The notes under the pieces are model-generated. The model was not told the origin of the DNA, did not search any database, and saw only the letters and a list, made by a program, of their open reading frames with translations. The position numbers and the translations under genes were made by a program. DNA of 64,000 bases from Ichthyophis bannanicus (lineage: Eukaryota > Chordata > Amphibia > Gymnophiona > Ichthyophiidae): assembly GCA_033557465.1 (NCBI GenBank), contig CM066033.1:17609080-17673079 (forward strand), written 5' to 3'. Every line of letters begins with the position of its first letter. Position 1 is the stretch's first letter. Positions 9,360 to 20,736 of the stretch are shown piece after piece.

Positions 9360-11640
9360 ACATCATGGCTTTCCTGGTTGGTGGTTTTTCAGTAGCAGTC
9401 TGCTTCTTTCCATTGCAGTATCTGCACTAGTTTTGTCCTAACCTTCCAGAGGTTTCTTCTTGAGACATCTTTTTCTTTAACTTAAGAGTCTTTGGGAAGA
9501 TCATGTCCAGTCTTAACAGGGTTTCCTCTTCCTCTTTGAGGACAGAGGAGGACTAGTATCTATCATCTTCCCTGTCAGAGACCTTCTCCATAGTTGGTCT
9601 CTTTCATTTTTATTTTGTTTCCCTCTTACTACAACTTTGGTTGGTAAGAGGGACTCGTTTGCACTGGTAAGACCCTCTGGTCCTCTACCTATTTTACTGG
9701 GGGATTGTCCCATCCATTCTTCCTTTAGGGCAGCTCACCCGACAATAGGGAGTTCTCCCAGGTCGGTTGTTCCTTTTTTTTCCTTTCTGAAAAAGGAAAA
9801 GGGCAAGGAATTTTCCTCCGCTGCCTTGTAATTGCTGCAGTTATGGCAATTCGTAGTGGTTAGGCCACTGGTTCTGTTTGCCACACAACCAGGGATTCCC
9901 CCTCCACTTGCAATCCTCCTAGCCTTAGGGCTAGGTCCCAAACAGGTTATCAACCTCGTTTGGGGAATCTTATTATCACAGTCTGTTGGTTAGCTTCTAT
10001 TCTTTGCCATCTTGTCTTGACAAAATAGTGGCTTACCCACTGGCTTCCTCAGCCAGTTTCTTTTTCTAACCAACCTGCAGCATGCTCTCTGCAACTCTAT
10101 AGAATAGCTTTGCACTATGGGCCCTTGCTAGAGAGCATTAGTATCTGGCCTAGCAGATAATCTCAGATGGTTAGGGGGGATTTCCCCAGTCATATTCTAT
10201 GACTGGCCGGTATTCCCTACCCTTACCATCTCGTTTTTAAATCTCTTCTGAGACATAAGCCTCAGACCTTGTTACGTGAAAGTCTAAAGAATGGCCGGTT
10301 TGGCCCATATCTTCTTGAGCTATTTTTTCTTCAATGGCAGTTGGAGGACGCCTCATACCCTTCTTGTCCTCTTAGCAGGTCATTAGGGTATTTTCTTCTA
10401 CTGGAGTCCTCTGTCCATTCTCCATACTACAATTCTGGAGAGATCTGGACTGCCTGCCTGCAGGCTATAGTTATCCTCTGCAATTTTCACGTTGGCCATC
10501 CTGGTTATTCAAGAACTCAAATTCTGCAGAGAATCCAGACTTCTTCTCAGGGAAACCTTTCTCTGACTCCGCAAGTCATAACCAGGAGAAGAGTATTCTC
10601 TATGTATCCAGCAAACAGGTATCAACCCTCTTGCTGTCAGATGGATCTTTCTCTCTCCCTCCCTATGTCCCTAGGGAGGATAAGGTTCTATAGACATCTC
10701 TCCATCCACACACCTGGAGACAGGTCTATATGCCTACATATTCATATATGTTTATGCACATATATAGATTTATATTTATCTCTGTGTCTTCTGCCCATAG
10801 ATATCTCTTATGAATACTTGCATATATACCCTATATGTGTATATATTTAATCACATATATATATATACCTGTATATTTATACATCTGGTGAGATATATTT
10901 TAGATAGATCTGTATCTATATACTTATCTATCTGTCGGTAGGTTTAGTTATTCCTACATCCTATCTGACCCTGGCAGTTAGACTCTACCCCTATCAATGC
11001 AGCTCCAGCATGCTAGGGGGCTTCGCTTATAACCACTTCCTGTGGTAATCACCAGGAATTTTTTCCTTACCATAACCCTTTTAAGGTTTAGATACTCATG
11101 TACCTTTTTTCTTTTCTAATTGACCCATTAGGAAAGACATTGTGGAGCTTCAGTTACCCTAAAGCTCACCACTCCCGAGTCTGTCCTTACTTTCTTATCA
11201 GCTACAAGGGTCTCCATACCCTTCCTCCCCTACATGGACTGATCCCAACCCCAGTCCAGTTGGGTCAGACTCGGCTTTTTCTTTTGGTCCTAGTTTTGCA
11301 CTGCTTTTGGACCGAAACAGCTTAAGCTTTCTTCGTACTTCCTTCTGCGTCTCTGCTGAAGCTCTATCTCTTCTGCTGCCCCAGTTTTCCTATGGGGCCA
11401 TTTCTCACCCTGAACGGTTCTGACCTCCACTTGTGTTTTCTACTTTCACCTCTGCTTCTCAGTGAGGTGTCCCTTGAGCACATTCACTGGCTCTTCTATC
11501 AGATCCATATGTACCTCTGTGGACTGTGCCATGCCAACAAGGGAGGTCCAGATTACAGTATTACTCCTGAATGCTTTTTATACAGGGCCTTCCCCTTAGA
11601 AGCCCTGTTCTAGCCAGCTCTTCCACAGCCTTTTCTGTAT
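9360..11640. other. Unassigned 2.3 kb segment replacing pol and recombinase in DIRS-1
   Basis: No RT, RNase H or recombinase motif is readable on either strand. The longest plus-strand frame (10269-10850) shows no recognisable domain and ends in low-complexity TATA-rich DNA (about 10735-10935, ATATAT and TATCTATC words). The rest is pyrimidine-rich on the plus strand. Similarity to the DIRS-2 3' end resumes near 11640. I cannot say whether the segment is a captured host sequence or an old foreign insertion. Confidence 0.6.
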
Positions 11641-11744
11641 TCAACTCCTACCCTCCATCCCCAGGATGCCTGAGGTCCTGAGGGATAGCATGGCTCGTTC
11701 TACACTTGCAACATGCTAGGACTCCTTCTGGGCATCTCAGCTTG

Positions 11745-11815
11745 GGAGTCCCCAAATGTGAAGACTCATTCCTGCTGGGAACAGCAGGAATAAGTCTTCA
11801 CAACCCACCCACCTC
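11745..11815 (+). repeat. Shortened ICR of DIRS-1
   Basis: Reads AAATGTGAAGACTCATTCC, TGCTGGGAACAGCAGGAATA, AGTCTTCACAACCC. Compared with the ICR of DIRS-2, the central part (GGAGAT through ACTTACCTGTAACAGGTGA) is missing, leaving a tight palindrome ATTCCTGCT-GGGAAC-AGCAGGAAT. The flanks, which match the outer ITR sequences, are kept. Confidence 0.8.
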
Positions 11816-11884
11816 CCCTAGGAGTTGTATCTCTCTATCTCTATCTTTCCCTTCTTCTCTCTCTCTCTTTGTCTCAGCTTTAAA

Positions 11885-12224
11885 ACTTAACTGAGGAGAG
11901 GCAGTTGGGAAAGGCGGGAAGGCAGCACGCAGGCGTGGTGGGATGCTCTCAAAAGCGTTTTGATTGGACGCTGGGGAGCGTTCCCGCGCGGACTCCGTCG
12001 GTACCGACGTTCCCGCGCGGACTCCGTCGGTACCGACGTTCCCGCGCGGACTCCGTCGGTACCGACGTTCCCGCGCGGACTCCGTCGGTACCGACGTTCC
12101 CGCGCGGACTCCGTCGGTACCGACGTTCCCGCGCGGACTCCGTCGGTACCGACGTTCCCATATGTGAAGACTTATTCCTGCTGTTCCCAGAGATCACCTG
12201 TTACAGGTAAGTAAGTGTGCTTTA
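11885..12224 (+). repeat. Right inverted terminal repeat of DIRS-1
   Basis: Reverse complement of 6947-7125. It runs from AACTGAGGAGAGGCAGTTGG through GATTGGACGCTGGGGAGCG, a six-copy 29-bp array, CATATGTGAAGACTTATTCC and CAGAGATCACCTGTTACAGG, to GTAAGTAAGTGTGCTTTAC. It is longer than the left repeat only because of the array. Confidence 0.85.
11980..12153. repeat. Six exact tandem copies of a 29-bp unit in the DIRS-1 right ITR
   Basis: Each unit starts GTTCCCGCGCGGACTCCGTC and ends GGTACCGAC. Six uninterrupted copies of 29 bp occupy 174 bp without a visible mismatch. The unit includes the palindrome CGGTACCG and several CpGs. The left ITR and both ITRs of DIRS-2 hold a single copy. With no spacers between copies this is a minisatellite and not a CRISPR array. 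Confidence 0.95.
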
Positions 12225-12287
12225 CAATGCAGTAATAATTGTAGGTGATTTCATTTACCCTGGTATCAGCTGAGTCACTGTCATGGC
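12225..12287 (+). mobile_element. CR1-like LINE, segment 2 (endonuclease)
   Basis: The short stretch between DIRS-1 and the L2 insertion reads AVIIVGDFIYPGIS, the GDFNYP block of an APE-type endonuclease. It continues the protein cut at 6946. Confidence 0.75.
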
Positions 12288-15146
12288 AAGACATTTATTT
12301 ATTTATTTTATTTAGCAATTATTTCTATATCGCTCTTTCACAAGTATCAAGTGCGGTTTACAATGAACAGTATGTTATATGGTATGGATGGTATCATACC
12401 AAGTCAGTTTACATAGAACATATTGAACTATTTACAGGTAACAATATAAAGTATTAACATTATAATTATTAGAACATTAAACTGTTAGAACATATTTACA
12501 TTGTTGATATTTACAAATTATGTCATGAATTATAAATTGTGGTAAATATCACTTGGGTTGTATTTTAATTTATACTTCAGAGAACATGTAGCTATGATTT
12601 GTATTATGATTGTTAACCTGTGTCTCTTTGAGTGGTCTGGGTGAATTCTGCTCCTTTGTTGTAGTATAAAGAGAATAAATGGGTTTTTAGTTGTTTTTTA
12701 AATTCCTTTATGTCTGACAGTTGGCGAATGTGGTCAGGAAGGTTATTCCAGAGGGTGGGAGCTGAGTGTGAGAATGCTCTCTTGTTAGTTTGTTTTGTAG
12801 CTTTTGTGTAATCCTTTGGTACTGTTATAGTATTTGAGTTTCGACTCCTTTGTGTTCGTTTATCATTTTCTACTTTGATGAGAGTATTGAGTACAGACGG
12901 GGCTAAGTTGTTTATAGTTTTAAATGTTGTTAGAAGAATCTTGTATTTTATTCTGCTGTCTATGGGTAGCCAATGGAGTTCAGCTAGGATCGGTGTGATA
13001 TGTTCTGTTGAGCTTAAGTTCCTTATTATCCTTGCTGCGATGTTCTGGGTTAGTTGTATCTTTTTAATATTTTGCTTTGTGATGCCATTAAGGATTAAGT
13101 TTGCAAAATCGAAGTGTGGAGTTATAATAGCTTGAATTATAGCTATGAAGTCTTGCAAGTGAATTAAAGGTCTTAGTTGTCTCAGTGTCTTAAGTTTGTA
13201 GTGTATGTTTTTTGTTAGGTATTTTATGTGTGAGTCCATGTTAAGTTTGTTGTCAAGTATCACACCTAGGTATTTTATTTCTTTTTTTGTGTTGATCTCA
13301 TGGTTATCTAGGGTGATAGTAGTTGGAGGTTTGTAGGTTTGGTTTTTAGTAATATATAGTACATCCGTTTTAGAAAAAATTATGTGTAGGTTCTGGTCTT
13401 TGAGCCATAATGTTATTTCTTTAAAGCATTCCGTTATTTGTTGTAGTGGAGGATGTGGGATTTTAAATGGGAGATAGAACATTATATCGTCGGCATAAAT
13501 ATGGTAATAGACACCGTGACGTTTAAAGATGTTGCTGATTGGTTGGAGGTAAATATTAAATAATAATGCTGATAGTGCAGATCCCTGTGGGAGGCCTTGT
13601 GTTTGGTTGAAAGTGTTAGATGTTTGGTTAAGAATTCTTACTGTTTGGGTTCTGTTTGACAGGTAGGATTTGAACCAGTTGTAAACAGTGGATGTAATTC
13701 CTATTTGTTGAAGTCTGTTGAGCATTGTTATATGATTGACGCTGTCAAATGCAGCAGAGATGTCGAGGAATACTAGGATGAAGGCTTGTTTAGAGTCATC
13801 AATTCCTCTTAGTAATGTGTCATAAAGGATTGTTAGTAATGTTTCGACCCCATGGAATGGTCTGAAGCCATATTGGTGTTCATCAAGGAGGTTCGATGTG
13901 TCGATAAATTCCTGTAGTTGGGTTTGGACTATTTTTTCTATGAGTTTGGCCATGAAGGGAATGCTTGATATAGGTCTGTATGATTTTGGGGATAATTTGT
14001 CTAATGTTTTATTTTTAAGTATTGGTCGTATTTGGACGTGTTTGAGGGATGGTGGAAGATATCCTTTTTCTAATGATATATTGACCATAGGGAGAATGAA
14101 TGAGGAGAGTATTGGGAGTGTCTTTTTTATCCAATCAACTGGGCATGGGTCAAGGTATGATGTAGTGGTATTGATGTTAGATATGGTAGTTTTGAGAGTA
14201 GTCTTTGATATTGGACTAAAGTTGGACCAGGTATCAAGGGTTGGGTGCTTCTTTTCATTGTGTGTTATTGGGGGGTTATTCATTTGTATTTTTGTTTTAT
14301 TAATATAGTATTGTGCTAATTCTTGTGGGGAGATTTCGATGGACGTTTCGTCTGAGTTGTATGTTTTGTTTGTTAGTTTCTGTATTATACAGAACAATTC
14401 TCTTGGTCGGTTTATTGAATTGTTGAGTATGTTAGAGTGGTAGTTTCTTTTGGCGCTGTCTATTGCTTGCTTATATATGTTGAGGGTATTTACGTATTTC
14501 TCTTGAGTTGTTGGGGATTTGTTTTGTCTCCATTTCTTTTCTTCTATTCTTAGTTGTCTTTTAATATTTTTGAGTGTCATGTTATACCATGGGGCATCCT
14601 TTTTATCAATTTTATTGTTGTTGCTATTTTGTTGAGAGGGGTTTGGGTTTTTTTCTGCTGCCTTTGAGATAGTTTTGTTCCAAGTTTTGATGGTTTCTTC
14701 TAGGTTTGTGGGGGTTAGGTTGAGGTGAGGAATTATTTGATCTAGGAATTCTGCTTCATTGAACTTTCTGAATCTCCTATTTTGTGGGGGATGAATTCGT
14801 TTATTATGGGTGTTATCGGGGATGGTAATATCAAATTTCAGAAGGTAGTGGTCGGACCAGGGAACGGTATGTTTGAGAGTGATTCAGGGTTGTACAGGTT
14901 GTGCAGTGAATTTGGTAGAAAGACCATGTCTAGTGTTTTTCCTTTGTTATGTGTTTGTTCTGTTATTATTTGATGGAATTCTAAATTACTTACTGCTTCT
15001 GTGAAGTGATTTGATTGGTTGTTAGGTGTTGAAGGGAGATTGAAATCACCCATTAGTATTATTGGGTTTGTGTCAGTGGATGATGCCATTAGTTCAATTA
15101 GGTTATCAATGTTGTCTATGTTGTATCCTGGAGGTCTGTAAGACAT
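12288..15146 (-). mobile_element. L2-clade LINE, 5'-truncated, with 7-bp target duplication
   Basis: Minus-strand L2 LINE inserted in the CR1-like LINE. AAGACAT flanks it on both sides (12288-12294 and 15140-15146), an evident target-site duplication. The 3' end is at 12295, with ATTTATTTATTTTATTTAGC (plus) and the L2 tail word GTAAACCGCACTTGATAC (minus). The 5' end lies inside the endonuclease domain, so the copy was truncated at insertion. Confidence 0.9.
12613..15139 (-). pseudogene. L2 ORF2: partial endonuclease plus reverse transcriptase
   Basis: The minus strand starts within the endonuclease (SYRPPGYNIDNIDNLIEL, then MGDFNLPS). A frame change near 14870 joins it to a long open frame that ends at 12613. 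RT blocks: SYRPISSIPFMAKLIEKIV, HQYGFRPFHGVETLLTILYD, FLDISAAFDSVNHITML (catalytic Asp), QGLPQGSALSALLFNIYLQP, YHIYADDIMFYLPF (catalytic YADD), then the L2-typical C-terminus HWLPIDSRIKYKILL and SAPTLWNNLPDHIRQ. More than 650 RT codons are open without interruption, so the insertion is fairly young. It lacks the 5' part and is broken once, so it is not functional. Confidence 0.85.
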
Positions 15147-15620
15147 GCTAAGGAGATAAAGTTTCTAGATGAAATAAATGACTGCCTCTTGGAGCAGCTG
15201 GTTAATTAACCGACAAGAGGGGAAGCCATTTTGGACCTAGTCCTTAGTGGAACCCAAGATCTGGTGCAAGAGATAAGGATGTTGGGGACACTTGGCAATA
15301 GTGATCATAGCGTGATCACGTTTGATTTAATAAATGGAGGAAGAACAGCAGGGAAATCCACAGTACTGCCTTTTTACTTTCAAAAGGGAAACTATGATAA
15401 AATGAGAGAAATAGTCAAGAAAAAAGCTAAAAAGGAGCAGCAGTAAAGGTTAAACTTTTACATCAAGCATGGGTGTTCTAAAAATACTATCTTGCAAGCC
15501 CAGACCAGCTATATTCCAGGCTTTAAGAAAAGTGAAAAGAAGTCCAAAACCTTGCCAGCATGGTTTAAAGGTGAGGTCAAAGAGGCTGTTGTAACAAAAA
15601 AAACATCTTTCAGGAAATGT
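15147..15620 (+). mobile_element. CR1-like LINE, segment 3 (end of endonuclease)
   Basis: Plus-strand frame with AILDLVLSGTQDLVQEI and LGNSDHSVITFDLI, the late endonuclease blocks (SDH is catalytic), then FYFQKGNYDKMREIVKK. It continues segment 2 directly after the L2 insertion. One in-frame stop precedes the PTRGEA block. The frame is cut near 15620 by the next insertion. Confidence 0.8.
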
Positions 15621-17055
15621 ATTTAACAGGTTTTATATACTGCCTTATCCTATAATCAAAGCGGTTTACATGATAAAAAAAACATGATACATGGCAGTTA
15701 TACATTACATAGTCGTGTGGGGTTGGGGACATGCGGGAGGTTCTTGATAGCAACTTATTTACAAAGAGGCGTATATACAGTATTTACAAATGTCATGATT
15801 TGAGTCAGCTGATTTTGTCGGGGGGGGGAGGGGTCAATGGGAGGAGGGGGAGTTGTGCATTAAGTGACGGCTCCGTAGTGTTCTATGAAAAGATAAGTTT
15901 TGAGTTTCTTTCTGAAGACTTTGGCATCAGTGGTGACTCTCAGGTCATATGGAAGGGAGTTCCAGAGGACCGGTACTGCTAGTGACAATGCTCTTGCAGA
16001 TGTGGATTGGGTGGTTTTAGAGTAGACGCTAGAGGTCTGAATGGTTTCCACTCTGTTACGTCGTCTGGGTCTTGTGCTTGTGTTCATGTTGACGAGAATG
16101 TCAGGGACAAGTTGTGCTGGATCTTGTATATGTTGAGATCTATTTTGAATTTGATCCCGGAGGCGATCGGAAGCCAATGCAGTTGGCTCGGGGGGAGGGA
16201 GGAATTTATGATCCGGTGATGATGCGGGCAGCAGAATTTTGTGCCATCTGTAGGGGTCTGATTGTTTGGGTGGTCCATGTAATAGTCCAGGAAATAGAAA
16301 AAGGAGGCAAAAGATGAAAACTGGAAACATAAGCACTGGCAACTTAGATGCAAGTAATTGATAAGGCCGGCAAAGAGAGAATTTGAGAAGAAGCTTGCTG
16401 TGAAAGCAGAAAAGCATAGGGCCCAATTCCATCCTGGATGTCCTGGCCCTCTGTGTGCCCGGTCGGAATCGGACACAGAGAGTTAGCCATGATTCTGGTC
16501 ATGTGGGGCACGTCTAGCCCGGTGGGATCAGAATTGCATACTGGCCTGTACGTGCAGGACGGGACCTCGATCCCAGTCAGCCTGGACATACAGGCCTTGC
16601 CCAGATAACTCAGTCAGGGCTCCTGAATGGAGCCGTGGCACCATGATGTCCAGGCGCTATGGCACCGTGTCTCTATTCAAGAACCGTGATCCCTGGCCCC
16701 CAAACAAATTCTGCATTCCCCGCAGCCCAACCCCCAATCTGGCGCCCCAAGGCCAGGTTCGGTCTGTGGGGAATCTCGTCTACCCCCTCCTACTTCTTTC
16801 AATGCCCAGGCCTGCTGTTCCCTGCCAATTAGGGGAACTTATTCTATCTCAGAGGTGGAATAAGTTCCCCGTACATTCTGCCGGCCACGGACATACAGGG
16901 CTGGCATTGGAATCGGCTCTGTATATCCGGGGCCACTTCCTGCCCTCACGCCACCCCCATCTAACCACCCCATACAAAATGCAGGGAAATTAGTCGGGGT
17001 CGGCAGAGGGGACGAATAGCAGGAATGGACGACCCTGATAGTGAAGACTTTTTCA
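15621..17055 (-). mobile_element. L2-related fragment inserted in the CR1-like LINE
   Basis: The left end has an L2-type tail on the minus strand (GTAAACCGCTTTGATTATAG, then CAGTATATAAAACCTGTTAA). Upstream of it are C-terminal L2 RT words: LHWLPIASGIKFKIDLNIYK, SARALSLAVPVLWNSLPYDL, VFRKKLKTYLFIEHY. These lie in two frames (about 15885-16240). From about 16430 to 17055 no coding is recognised; this part is GC-richer, holds a perfect 13-bp hairpin (16832-16870), and may be a second unidentified insert. CR1-like coding resumes at about 17056. Confidence 0.7.
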
Positions 17056-18550
17056 AGTACATTCATAGCCAAAAACCTGGGACAGAGTCAGTTAGACCAT
17101 TAGATGATAGGGGGTAAAAGGGGCATTAAGAGGGGACATAGCCATAGTGGAGAAACTGAATTAAGTCTTTGCTTCGACCTTTACTGAAGAAGATGTAGGG
17201 AAGGTACCCATGACTGAAATTGTATTTAAAGATGATACATCAGAAGATTTGAAAGAAATAGCAATAAATCAGGAAGGTATATTGCAACTATTTGATAAAG
17301 AGTAGCAAATTACCTGGACTGGATGGTATACATCTTAGGGTGTTGAAAGAACTGAAATATGAGACTGTAGACCTACTATTAGTAATCTGTAGTACCTGAA
17401 AATTGGAGAATAGCCAATGTAACGCCAATTTTTGAAAAGGGTTCCAGGGGTGATCCGGGAAATTACTGGCTGGTGAGGCTGATGTCAGTTGCTGGCAAAA
17501 TGGTAGAAACCATTATAAAAAACAAAATTACTTAACAGGTAGATAGTCGTGGTTTAATGGGAGAAGGCCAACATGGCTTTAGCCAAGGAACGTCTTGTTG
17601 TACTAACCTGTTATATTTTTTTTGAAGGTGTGAATAAACAGGTAGACAAAGATGAGCTAGTCAATAGTGTATCTGTATTTTCAGAAAGCCTTTGACAAGG
17701 TCCCTCATGAGAGACTCTTGTTGAAGTTAAAAAGTCATGGGATAGGAGGTAGTGTATTATTGTGGATCAGGAACTGGTTAAAAGATAGAAAGCAGAAGAT
17801 AGGCTGAATGGCCAATTTTCTCAATGGAGAAAGGTGAATAATGCAGTACCCCTGGGATCTGTGATGGGTCTGCTGCTTTTTAACATATTTATAAATTACC
17901 TGGAAATGGGAATAACAAGTGAGGGAGTCAAATTTGTAGATGACGCAAAATTAATCAAAGTTGTTAAAACCCAAGAGGATTGTGAAAAATTTCAAGAGGA
18001 CCTTGATAAATTGGAAGACTGGACGTTCAAATGTCAGATAAAATTTAATGTGGACACATGCAAAGTGATGCACTAGGAAAGAAAAAGCCAAACTAAAGTT
18101 ACATGATGTAAGGTTTCACATTAGGAACCACCACCTGGGAAAAAGATTTAGGTGTCATCGTGGATAGCACATTGAAATCCTCCGCCCAGTGTGCAGTAGC
18201 AGCTAGGAAGGCAAATAAGATGCTAGGAATCATAAGGCAAGGCATGGAGAATAAAACAAAGAATATTATAAGGCCTCTTTGTCGTTCCATGGTGCGACCA
18301 CACCTTGAATATGAGGAGAAGTTTAAAAGCTTAGGGCTCTTCAACCTAGAAAACAGTCGGCTGAGGGGAGATATGATTAGAGCTCTATAAATTAATGAAT
18401 AGAGTGGAACAGGTAAACGTAGATCAATTCTTTACGCCATCAAAAAGTAGAAAGACGAGGAGACATGCAATGAAGCTATGGTGTAACTCATTTAAGACTA
18501 ATAAGAGGAAATATTGTTTCATTTAACACGTAATCAAACTCTAGAATTCA
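17056..18550 (+). pseudogene. CR1-like LINE, segment 4 (reverse transcriptase)
   Basis: Plus-strand remains of RT in several frames: AFDKVPHERLLLKLKSHGIG (from about 17689), GSVLLWIRNWLKDRKQK, MGLLLFNIFINYLEMGI, a catalytic box reading FVDDAKLIKVV (family: FADDTKL), DLDKLEDWTFKCQIKFNVD, DLGVIVDS and AQCAVAARKANKMLGIIR. Many stops and indels make it an old copy. Segments 3, 4 and 5 read through as one element. The frame is cut at LEF, about 18550, by DIRS-2. Confidence 0.85.
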
Positions 18551-18720
18551 ATCTCCAGGAACAAGCAGGAATAAGTCCTCACATATGGGTACGTCGGAAC
18601 CGACGGAGCCTGCGCGGGAAAGCTCCCCAGCTTTTCAGAAGAAAGGCTTTTGGGGCTTCCCACAGCGCATGCGCGCTGCCTTCCCGCCTTCCTGATCAGC
18701 TCTCCTCAGTTTCTCTTTTT
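18551..18720 (+). repeat. Left inverted terminal repeat of DIRS-2
   Basis: Starts ATCTCCAGGAACAAGCAGGA, then TCACATATGGGTACGTCGGA, ACCGACGGAGCCTGCGCGG, and the AAGCTCCCCAGCTTTTCAG block, ending near CCTGATCAGCTCTCCTCAG. Its reverse complement lies at about 23960-24161, and its outermost 40 bp are also complementary to the left half of the ICR. Confidence 0.85.
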
Positions 18721-18933
18721 CCGCGGAGCCAGCAGGTTGTGTTCCTGTCACCGCTGAAGAAATTGTTATTTTAATTTGTTTCTTTAGACCGCATACCTGC
18801 CTTCCCCATACCGAAACCGGTACCGCCGGTCTCTCTTTCTTTCTTTCTTAAAAAAAAAAACAAAAAACTTTTTTTATTTTCAGCACAACTTGGTAACTTT
18901 TGCTAGGCCTTCAGGCCTGCACAAATTCTCCTC

Positions 18934-20735
18934 ATGGAGAAGCCAGCTCCTGGTTTCAAAAAGTGTACCAAGTGCAGTGCTGTTATTTCTGTCACAGACA
19001 CCCATGAATGGTGTCTTAAATGTTTGGGACCTGACCACTCCATACCGGACTGCCCATCCTGCTCCCAGATGTCTAAACGTGGTTTGCAGAACCGGGCCAA
19101 CAAGTTCCATGTGCTGTTTGCTTCAGATAATCCAGCATCACAGTCATCCAGATCTTCCTCTCCGGATGGATCTCAGGTAACCAAACCTTCTGTGGGCAAA
19201 TCCTCTAAAGGCAAATCTCCTTCAAAGTATCGAGAGGCCCTCAATTTTGAGTCCGAGGATTCTGCCCCAGCCAAACAACCCCGGCGGGAGGCTCCGGCTT
19301 CCAAAGCACCACCTATGGGGTTACAGGTTGACATCGATGGCACGGCCTCGACCGATCACCTGTTAGACTGCTCTGGGGTACCGGTACCGACATCCAGGCA
19401 GCAGTGGCGTCTATGGGCCATACTGTCCAGACCATGCAGCAAGCCGTTCTGGCTTTCATTAAGGCTGCGACGCCCTCGGTACTGTATCCAGCGGTTCCGA
19501 GTCCGGTTCCGGTATCCATGCCGGAACCGAGGCCATCGTCTTCCAAGCGCAGATCGGTTCCGCATGTCGGATTCGGGCTTTCGCCCGATACCGATCCCAT
19601 GCCCGGTACGCCCGATGTCGATACCGACCGGTATGCGTATCGTGCATTGGAAGCACATAGAGGATACTCAGATTCTTCTGATGATTTTAATTCCTCTGAT
19701 GACTCTGCTGAGCTTGATCTTCCTGAGGAGCCCTCTTCTCCAAAGAGGAGGATGTCTCCACCAGAGGATTTATCCTTTCAGGACTTCATTATTGATGTAG
19801 CTAAAGGGCTTTCTATTGCTACATCCTCTGAAAAGGAACCCAGATCAAAGAAATTGGATATTTTAGGATACTCCAAGGCTCCTAAAGAGGCATTTACCCT
19901 GCCTATCCATGAAATCCTTCAAGAACACTTGATGGATTTGTGGGAGACTCCTTTAACACTGTCTCCTCATTCTCGTAGGTTGGACACCATGTACCGGGTC
20001 CCTCCTTCTCCTGGGTTTCAAAAGACTCAACTGCCTCACCACTCCATTGTGGTGAAGTCTGCCATGAAAAAGATAAAGAGTCCTAAAAGGCACTCTTCTA
20101 CCCCTCCAGGGGGGGAATGTAAGACCCTTGACTCTTTTGGTAGAAAGATCTTCCAGGCTAGTATGCTTATAGCCAGGATCAATTCCTACAGTCTTTATAT
20201 GGGCATGTTTCTAAGAGAACTTGCCCTAAAGGTACGGCATTTTGCCCCCTTTATCCCTGAGGATAGAAAGGAGGACTTCACTTCTTTGGTGACACAACTT
20301 TCAGAGGTCTCCAAGTTTTCCAACAGGGCAGCCTTTGATTCCTTTGAGGTTGCTGGTAGGGCTTCGGGAATTGCTATTGCAGCCCGACGTCTTGCTTGGC
20401 TCCAGGCTTCTGACCTAGAACCCTGGGTCGTGGATGGCTTAAGGAATCTGCCCTGTACAGGTGAGAACTTATTTGGTGAGGACTGGCAAATTAAAGCTGC
20501 TCAAATGGACGCAGAAAATGCCACTCTAGATAGACTCTCTAAGTCTACTTCTACTCCTGCCAAAAAGAAGCCTTTTAAGAGGCCTTACTACAAGAAGGCC
20601 AGATTTTCCACAAATACTGGCCAACAATCTTCTCAGCCTCGCTTTGCTGCTAAGCGTCAGCAATCTAAGCAAGTAAAGTCAAGGCCTGCAGTGTCTGCTA
20701 CACCCCAGCAGGCTCAGCCCCCTCAGGGGTTTTGA
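18934..20735 (+). pseudogene. DIRS-2 gag-like protein, one frameshift
   Basis: Starts MEKPAPGFKKCTKCSAVISV with a zinc motif C-x2-C, DTH, CLKCLGPDH, then CPSC. The frame changes near 19380-19405, inside a stretch dense in GGTACCG-like words. It then stays open to 20735: SSDDFNSSDDSAELDLPEEP (acidic), IHEILQEHLMDLWETPLTL, VPPSPGFQKTQLPHHSIVV, the helical TLDSFGRKIFQASMLIARI block, SKFSNRAAFDSFEVAG, and a Lys/Gln-rich tail. It is collinear with the intact gag of DIRS-1. Confidence 0.8.
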
Positions 20736-20736
20736 C

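Larger units (their letters stand above)
6947..12224 (+). mobile_element. DIRS-1, non-autonomous DIRS element carrying gag only
   Basis: A complete element bounded by inverted terminal repeats: the left starts at ATCTCCAGGAACAAGCAGGA (about 6948), the right ends TTACAGGTAAGTAAGTGTGC (about 12224). Both ends abut pieces of the same CR1-like LINE. It has a long open gag (7332-9359), but where DIRS-2 has RT-RNase H and recombinase this copy has 2.3 kb of unrelated, ORF-poor DNA (9360-11640). The 3' end, with a shortened ICR and the right ITR, is again homologous to DIRS-2. It could move only with proteins supplied by a complete relative such as DIRS-2. Confidence 0.85.

Noticed and set aside
10269..10850. 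A 193-codon frame in the DIRS-1 filler as a captured gene
   Set aside because: Ends in TATA-rich low complexity, no domain, no start context; could be chance in pyrimidine-rich DNA.
11980..12153. Possible CRISPR-like array
   Set aside because: The 29-bp units are directly abutting with no spacers, in a vertebrate retrotransposon; it is a minisatellite.
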